Assembly (NCBI RefSeq): GCF_000308695.1
Contig: NZ_BAGG01000002.1
Coordinates: forward strand, 183,933-247,932
Length of the DNA: 64,000 nt
Origin: Nocardia takedensis NBRC 100417
Lineage (GTDB): Bacteria > Actinomycetota > Actinomycetes > Mycobacteriales > Mycobacteriaceae
Direction: 5' to 3'
A model generated the notes under the pieces. The model had not been told where the DNA came from. It saw only the letters and a list, made by a program, of their open reading frames with translations, and did no database searches. The translations under genes were made by a program, and so were the position numbers. This document shows, piece by piece, positions 59,202-64,000 of this stretch; position 1 is the stretch's first letter, and each line of letters starts with the position of its first letter.

Positions 59202-62200
59202 ATGAATCACGAGACAGCCCAGGCACGGACGGACGTCCTCGAACCGGGCCACGACGGACAGGACGCGGTGGGGGATCCGATGCGCGAGCACCGTGTCACG
59301 CGTGCCGAACTCGCCGCGCAGTACGCGCGCTACCGCGCCGAGAGCGGGGCGAGCGGCGCCTACGACGAATGCGGCAGGCCGATTCCGGCCTACTACGACG
59401 AACTCGTCGACGCCGGCGGGTCGATCCGGCCGATGTGGTCGGAACTGTCCGACGATTTCGCCGAACTCGGCACCGCCGGACTCGGTCGCCTCGACACCAG
59501 GGTGCGCAGGCTCATCGAGGACGACGGCATCACCTACACCGAGGTGGGCGGCACCGGCGACACCGCGCCCGCGGTGCCGTGGCGACTCGACCCGATCCCG
59601 CTGCTGATCTCCGCCGAGGACTGGACGAAGCTGGAAGCCGGACTCACCCAGCGTTCGCGGGTCTTGGACGAAGTGCTCACCGACCTGTACGGGCCGCGCC
59701 GCACCCTGACCACCGGGCTGCTGCCGCCCGAGATCGTCTTCGGCAGCACCGGTTACGTGCGGGCCGCGCACGGCATCACCATCCCCGGACGGCACCAACT
59801 GTTCCTGCACGCCTGCGACATCAGTCGCTGGGGCGACGGCCAGTTCCGCGTCCTCGCCGACTGGGCGCAGGCGCCCTCCGGCGCGGGCTACGCGCTGGCC
59901 GACCGCCGGGTGGTGTCCACGGCCATCCCGGAATCGTTCGAGCACGCCGGGCCGCGCCCGCTGACCCCGTTCGCGCGGGCCATGCGACTGTTGCTCATCG
60001 AGGCCGCGCCGGTCGCCGACTCCGACGATCCCATGGTCGTCGTACTCAGCCCGGGCGTGCACTCCGAAACCGCCTTCGACCAGGCGTATCTCGCCGCCAC
60101 CCTGGGCTTCCCGCTGGTCGAGAGCGCGGATCTGGTGGTGCGCGAAGGCGCGCTGTGGATGCGCTCGCTGGGCACCCTGAAACGAGTCGAGGTGGTGCTG
60201 CGCCGCGTCGACTCGGCCTTCTCCGACCCGCTCGACCTGCGGCCGGACTCCCAACTCGGCGTCGTCGGCCTGGTCGAGGTGCTGCGCCGCGGCGCGGTCA
60301 CGGTGGTCAACACCCTGGGCAGCGGGTTGCTGGAGAGCCCGGCGCTGCCCGGCTTCCTGCCGCGCCTGTCGCGTGCCCTGCTGGGTGAGGAACTGCTGCT
60401 GGACAGCACCCCCTCCTACTGGGCGGGCGAGAACGCCGAGAAATCGCACCTGCTGGCCAATCTCGACCGCTTGGTCATCCGGTCCGCCGTCGACGGGCAC
60501 ACTCTGTTCGGCCCCGGACTCAACCGCGCCGAACGCGAGGAACTCGCCGCCCGGATCGAGACGAACCCGTGGCAGTGGGTCGGCCAGGAACCCGCGCAGT
60601 TCTCGGTCGCGCCCAGTGTGCAGGGATACGGCGAACTGTCCGCCGCGCCGGTCGGCATGCGCCTGTTCTCGATGGCACGACGCGGCGGCTACACCGCCAT
60701 GGCGGGCGGACTCGGCCAACTGCGCCACCGCCTCGAACCCGACCGCTCCGTCATCAAGGTCGCCGCCAAGGACCTGTGGGTGCGCGCCGCACCCACCCAG
60801 GTCACCGCCGTCTCCGCCGAACCGCACCCCGAGGAGCGCCTGGAACGCCTCGCCCCGGTCGTCGAGGCGATCAGTTCGCCCCGCGTCCTCAACGACCTGT
60901 TCTGGATGGGCCGCTACAGCGAACGCGCCGAAGCCGTCGTCCGTCTGCTCATCGCCACCCACGACAGCTACCAGGACTACCGCTTCCGCCCCTGGCTCGA
61001 CGGCGCCGAAGCGGTCCCCGTCCTGGTGTCCGCCCTGGCCCGCAGCACCGGCACCATCGCCCCCGCCGCGGTCGTGCTCGGACCGCCCCGCCCCACCCCG
61101 CCCGTACCCCAACAGTCCAGTCCGCTGCGCGCGGAACCCGAAGGCGAACAGCCCGTCCCGCCCGACGCCTCCGCCCCTCTGGCAGGTGGACAATCCCAAT
61201 TCGGCGCGGGCCAGTCGCAATCGAACACCGATGAGTCCCAGGCGGGTTTCGGCCAGAGTCAGTCGCAGTCCGGTCCGGGACAGCCGAACGTCGGCCAGTC
61301 GCAGTCGGGTTCGGGGCAGTCGCAGTCCTCGTCGACGCGATCCGCGTCGTTCGGGGAGCCTCCCGAGCGAACGGAGCAGACGGCATCGGGCAGGCCCGCC
61401 ACGGCGTCGGGCGAGGTTGCCGGAGAGGAGTCCGCCGGGGCCGGTGAGTCCCCGTCGGAGGACCTATCCGGGCCGGATGCGTCGATCTCGCCCGCCGACG
61501 AGCAGCGCGCGGACGACAGTCGGGACGAGGCGGCATCCGACGTCTCGGGCTCGGTGAACGACGAACGCGACGATTCGAAGACGGCCGGGGGCGCGCTCAT
61601 CGGTGCGGCACTCGCCCCGATCGTGCCGGAGCGGCCCGCGCGCAGGGGGCGGTCGCGCAAGGCCGCGCCGGGGTCGCGCGAGGGCTACGAGTACCTGGTC
61701 GCGTTGACGATCGATCGGGAGTTGCCGGGGTCGTTGGCGTTCGCGATCGACCGGTACGGGTCGGCGGCCCGGGCGGTGCGCGATCAGTTGTCCCAGGACA
61801 CCTGGATGATCCTGAGCGCGGTGGATCGGGCGTTGGCGGAGTACCGGGCGGCGGACGAGAACGGGGAGTCCGCGCTGACGGCGGTGCATTCGTTGACGTT
61901 GGCGGCGCTGTTGTCGCTGTCGGGGATCGGCGGGGAGTCGCTGGTGCGCGACACCGGGTGGTACGTCATGGATATCGGCAAGCGGATCGAGCGCGGTCTG
62001 GCGTTGACGGCGGTGCTGTCCTCGGCGTTGACCCGCGTGCTCGGCGGCGAGACCGAGCGGGTGGTGACGGAGGCGGTGTTGCGCGCGACGGAGTCGTCGG
62101 TGAGTTATCGCCGCAGGCACCGGGATTCGGTGCGGGTGTCCTCGGTGGCGGCGCTGTTGTTGTTCGACGCGAGCAATCCGCGCTCGCTGGCCTATCAGCT

Positions 62201-62474
62201 CGATCGCTTGGACGAGGATTTCCAGCAGTTGCCGGGTGCGTCGGGGTCCTCGCGTCCGCAGCGACTGCTGGCGGACGCGCAACGCATGCTGCGCAGGCTG
62301 GATCCGGCCGATCTCGAGGTCGCCGACGAGGACGGCAAGCGTGCCGAACTCGCCGAACTGTTGGAGGGTGTGCACTTGCGACTGCGCAAGGTGTCCGAAT
62401 CGTTCGAGACGACGAAACTGTCGCTGCCGGTGGGCATCCAGCCGCTGTGGGGCAGTACGCGGGTGGTGGGATGA
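59202..62474 (+). CDS. Circularly permuted ATP-grasp ligase fused to alpha-E domain
   Basis: 1090 aa. The N-terminal about 550 residues match CP_ATPgrasp (COG2308), for example VVLSPGVHSETAFDQAYLAA and LVESADLVVREGALWMRSL. The C-terminal part is an alpha-E domain (COG2307), with LFWMGRYSERAEAVVRLLIA and FQQLPGASGSS. A roughly 200-residue low-complexity linker (about 628-826) is inserted inside the alpha-E domain; it contains five GQSQ repeats and acidic/Ser-rich stretches. In other bacteria the two modules are often separate genes; here they are fused. ATG 59202 preferred; GTG 59190 is an alternative. It overlaps the next gene by ATGA (62471-62474). Confidence 0.88.
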   Translation: MNHETAQARTDVLEPGHDGQDAVGDPMREHRVTRAELAAQYARYRAESGASGAYDECGRPIPAYYDELVDAGGSIRPMWSELSDDFAELGTAGLGRLDTRVRRLIEDDGITYTEVGGTGDTAPAVPWRLDPIPLLISAEDWTKLEAGLTQRSRVLDEVLTDLYGPRRTLTTGLLPPEIVFGSTGYVRAAHGITIPGRHQLFLHACDISRWGDGQFRVLADWAQAPSGAGYALADRRVVSTAIPESFEHAGPRPLTPFARAMRLLLIEAAPVADSDDPMVVVLSPGVHSETAFDQAYLAATLGFPLVESADLVVREGALWMRSLGTLKRVEVVLRRVDSAFSDPLDLRPDSQLGVVGLVEVLRRGAVTVVNTLGSGLLESPALPGFLPRLSRALLGEELLLDSTPSYWAGENAEKSHLLANLDRLVIRSAVDGHTLFGPGLNRAEREELAARIETNPWQWVGQEPAQFSVAPSVQGYGELSAAPVGMRLFSMARRGGYTAMAGGLGQLRHRLEPDRSVIKVAAKDLWVRAAPTQVTAVSAEPHPEERLERLAPVVEAISSPRVLNDLFWMGRYSERAEAVVRLLIATHDSYQDYRFRPWLDGAEAVPVLVSALARSTGTIAPAAVVLGPPRPTPPVPQQSSPLRAEPEGEQPVPPDASAPLAGGQSQFGAGQSQSNTDESQAGFGQSQSQSGPGQPNVGQSQSGSGQSQSSSTRSASFGEPPERTEQTASGRPATASGEVAGEESAGAGESPSEDLSGPDASISPADEQRADDSRDEAASDVSGSVNDERDDSKTAGGALIGAALAPIVPERPARRGRSRKAAPGSREGYEYLVALTIDRELPGSLAFAIDRYGSAARAVRDQLSQDTWMILSAVDRALAEYRAADENGESALTAVHSLTLAALLSLSGIGGESLVRDTGWYVMDIGKRIERGLALTAVLSSALTRVLGGETERVVTEAVLRATESSVSYRRRHRDSVRVSSVAALLLFDASNPRSLAYQLDRLDEDFQQLPGASGSSRPQRLLADAQRMLRRLDPADLEVADEDGKRAELAELLEGVHLRLRKVSESFETTKLSLPVGIQPLWGSTRVVG

Positions 62475-63373
62475 GCGCGCCCGCCGCGACCCGGCGCTAC
62501 CGGGTCCTGCACCGCACCACCTATTCGTATTCCGCCGAGGTGACCAGTTCCTACGGTCGCGCGTATCTGACGCCGCGGGAGTTCCCGGGGCAGCGGTTGC
62601 TCGAGCACGACCTGCACATCGATCCGACGCCGTCGGACCGGTCGGTGGGCGCGGACGTCTACGGCAACACCAGCGCCTATTTCCACGTGACGGCCGAGCA
62701 CACGAAGCTGGAGGTCACCGGGACCTCGGTGGTCGAGGTGGACCGGCCCGCGACGGTCGAGGACACGCTCGCCTGGGAGCAGGCGCGTCCGAGCGTGGTG
62801 TCGGGTCCGCTGGCGGTGGAGTTCACCTTGGACCTGAACCCGCCGGAGATCATCCCGGAGGTCGCGGAGTACGCGGCCGAGTCGCTGCGGCCCGGTCGTC
62901 CGTTGTTGGAGGCGGTGGTGGAGCTCAACAGCCGCATCCACGCCGATTTCACCTACCGGTCGGGCTCGACGACGGTGTCCACCCGGGTCGCGGACGTGTT
63001 CGCGGCGCGGGAGGGCGTCTGTCAGGATTTCGCCCGTATCGGCGCGGCCTGCCTGCGCTCGCACGGGTTGGCCGCCCGCTACGTCTCGGGTTATCTGGCG
63101 ACCGATCCGCCGCCGGGCAAGGAGCGGATGGTGGGTGCGGACGCCACCCACGCCTGGTCGGCGGTGTGGCTGCCCGGTGATTCGGCGGGTGATCGCGCGG
63201 GGCAGTGGGTGGGTTTCGATCCGACCAACGACCAGTTGGCCGACGAACGTTATGTGACCGCCGCGTGGGGCCGCGACTACGCCGACGTTCCGCCTCTGCG
63301 CGGCATCATCTACACCGACGCGCGGGAGAGCATGATCAAGGTATCGGTCGACGTAGCTCCCCTGGAGGTGTGA
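62471..63373 (+). CDS. Transglutaminase-like protein
   Basis: 300 aa, COG1305-type. It begins with the bacterial transglutaminase N-terminal beta domain (RYRVLHRTTYSYSAEVTSSY) and has the triad Cys184 (GVCQDFAR), His227 (DATHAWSAVW) and Asp250 (GFDPTND). It probably hydrolyses or forms amide bonds, perhaps as a peptidase acting on the product of the ATP-grasp ligase upstream. ATG 62471 overlaps the preceding stop; its own stop overlaps the GTG at 63370. No signal peptide, so cytoplasmic. Confidence 0.9.
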   Translation: MSAPAATRRYRVLHRTTYSYSAEVTSSYGRAYLTPREFPGQRLLEHDLHIDPTPSDRSVGADVYGNTSAYFHVTAEHTKLEVTGTSVVEVDRPATVEDTLAWEQARPSVVSGPLAVEFTLDLNPPEIIPEVAEYAAESLRPGRPLLEAVVELNSRIHADFTYRSGSTTVSTRVADVFAAREGVCQDFARIGAACLRSHGLAARYVSGYLATDPPPGKERMVGADATHAWSAVWLPGDSAGDRAGQWVGFDPTNDQLADERYVTAAWGRDYADVPPLRGIIYTDARESMIKVSVDVAPLEV

Positions 63374-63378
63374 CCCGC

Positions 63379-64000
63379 GTGCGTGATTTCGCCTGCCCCA
63401 ACTGCGGTCAGCAGTTGGCGTTCGAGAATTCGGTCTGTCTGTCGTGTGCGAGCCCGCTGGGGTTCAGTCTCGCCCTGCGCACGCTGCTGGTGATCTCCGA
63501 TTTCGCCCCGACGGGCGATGCCGGCCAGCTGAGCGGGGTCGTGGACGGTAGGCGCTACCGACTCTGCGACAACTTGCACATCGCCCGCTGCAACTGGTTG
63601 GTGCAGGTGCCCGACGACGAACTCGACGCCCCCGCGCCGCCGCAGGGCGATCCCGATCCGGAGCAACCGGACCCCGCGCCGCCCGCGCTCGACAACGGTC
63701 CGGCGCTGTGTGAGTCCTGCCGACTGACCCGGACCCGCCCCAACGACGCCGACACGGCGGGTCTGGACGCCTTCGCCGAGGCCGAGGCCGCCAAACGCAG
63801 GCTGATCATGGAGTTGGCCGAACTCGGCCTGCCCATCACCGGCCGTGACGAGAACCCGCGGTTCGGACTCGCCTTCGACCTGCTCTCCAGCGCCACCGAC
63901 CAAGTACTCACCGGCCACCAGAACGGCGTCATCACCCTTGACCTCGCCGAAGCCAACGACCCGCACCGCGAACAACTCCGCGTCGAGATGGACGAACCTT
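63379..64000 (+). CDS. Zinc-ribbon metallopeptidase family protein (5' part)
   Basis: About 207 residues before the window ends. The N-terminal zinc ribbon has C6, C9, C20 and C23 (FACPNCGQQLAFENSVCLSC), followed by CESC and CDN/CNW motifs. It resembles the COG4307 zinc-binding metallopeptidase family, which associates with ATP-grasp/alpha-E/transglutaminase operons; the catalytic HExxH should lie beyond the right edge. GTG 63379 has GGAGG (63364-63368) at 10-nt spacing; a GTG at 63370 overlapping the previous stop is the alternative. Confidence 0.78.
   Translation, partial: MRDFACPNCGQQLAFENSVCLSCASPLGFSLALRTLLVISDFAPTGDAGQLSGVVDGRRYRLCDNLHIARCNWLVQVPDDELDAPAPPQGDPDPEQPDPAPPALDNGPALCESCRLTRTRPNDADTAGLDAFAEAEAAKRRLIMELAELGLPITGRDENPRFGLAFDLLSSATDQVLTGHQNGVITLDLAEANDPHREQLRVEMDEP

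Overview
The window is a very GC-rich actinobacterial chromosome segment. Gene content points to a mycolic-acid-type actinomycete of the Nocardia/Rhodococcus/Mycobacterium group, most likely Nocardia (inference). Reasons: three MmpL-family transporters, a tuberculostearate-type methyltransferase/reductase pair, a PknK-like kinase, DUF397 and XRE genes, many GTG starts, and local gene orders that match the tyrA-tadA-tRNA-Ser and aspartate aminotransferase-dnaX-recR neighbourhoods of M. tuberculosis (recalled synteny, not searched). There is no prophage, insertion sequence, CRISPR array or origin that I can support. The window is ordinary chromosome with several accessory islands.

Layout. 1-2.3 kb: tail of a probable glycolipid-binding protein, tyrA (minus), a divergent tadA-associated gene coupled to tadA, tRNA-Ser(CGA) and a good terminator. 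2.3-4.9 kb: an XRE regulator facing a chain of three overlapping micro-ORFs, then two paralogous small membrane proteins. 4.9-10.4 kb: tandem mmpL paralogs (minus) with a divergent TetR gene and palindromic operator. 10.5-14.7 kb: Rrf2-like regulator and a heterodimeric ABC exporter. 14.8-19.8 kb: a queuosine group (tgt, queuosine-precursor transporter, gluQ) interleaved with two low-complexity-tailed membrane proteins and a DUF309 gene. 20-23.5 kb: DUF397, a divergent WS/DGAT-like acyltransferase, an ADP-ribosylglycohydrolase. 23.6-24 kb: tRNA-Ser(GGA) and SRP RNA. 24-32.4 kb: aspartate aminotransferase, methyltransferase, HhH-GPD protein, secreted protein, a leader ORF plus ROK regulator, DUF2207 protein, zinc metallopeptidase.

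32.4-36.2 kb: an mmpL-tetR operon with a striking double-palindrome operator, then an unknown gene. 36.7-43.3 kb: dnaX with a very long disordered linker, then fadA-fadB for beta-oxidation. A large palindromic element and a gene-free spacer follow. 43.9-48.4 kb: a membrane-anchored helical protein and a PknK-like kinase/MalT-type protein. 48.4-55.5 kb: the tmsB/tmsA-like pair, SRPBCC, MerR, a secreted protein, ebfC-recR, and two small unknown genes.

55.7-64 kb: a tightly packed plus-strand operon of transglutaminase-DUF2126, circularly permuted ATP-grasp fused to alpha-E, a second transglutaminase-like protein, and the start of a zinc-ribbon metallopeptidase. This is a predicted peptide ligation/hydrolysis system whose substrate and product are, to my knowledge, not established, and it is my leading candidate for undescribed biology here. 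The other leads are the queuosine salvage/glutamylation group, the apparently leaderless leader ORF with a hairpin before the ROK gene, and the palindromic element after fadB.
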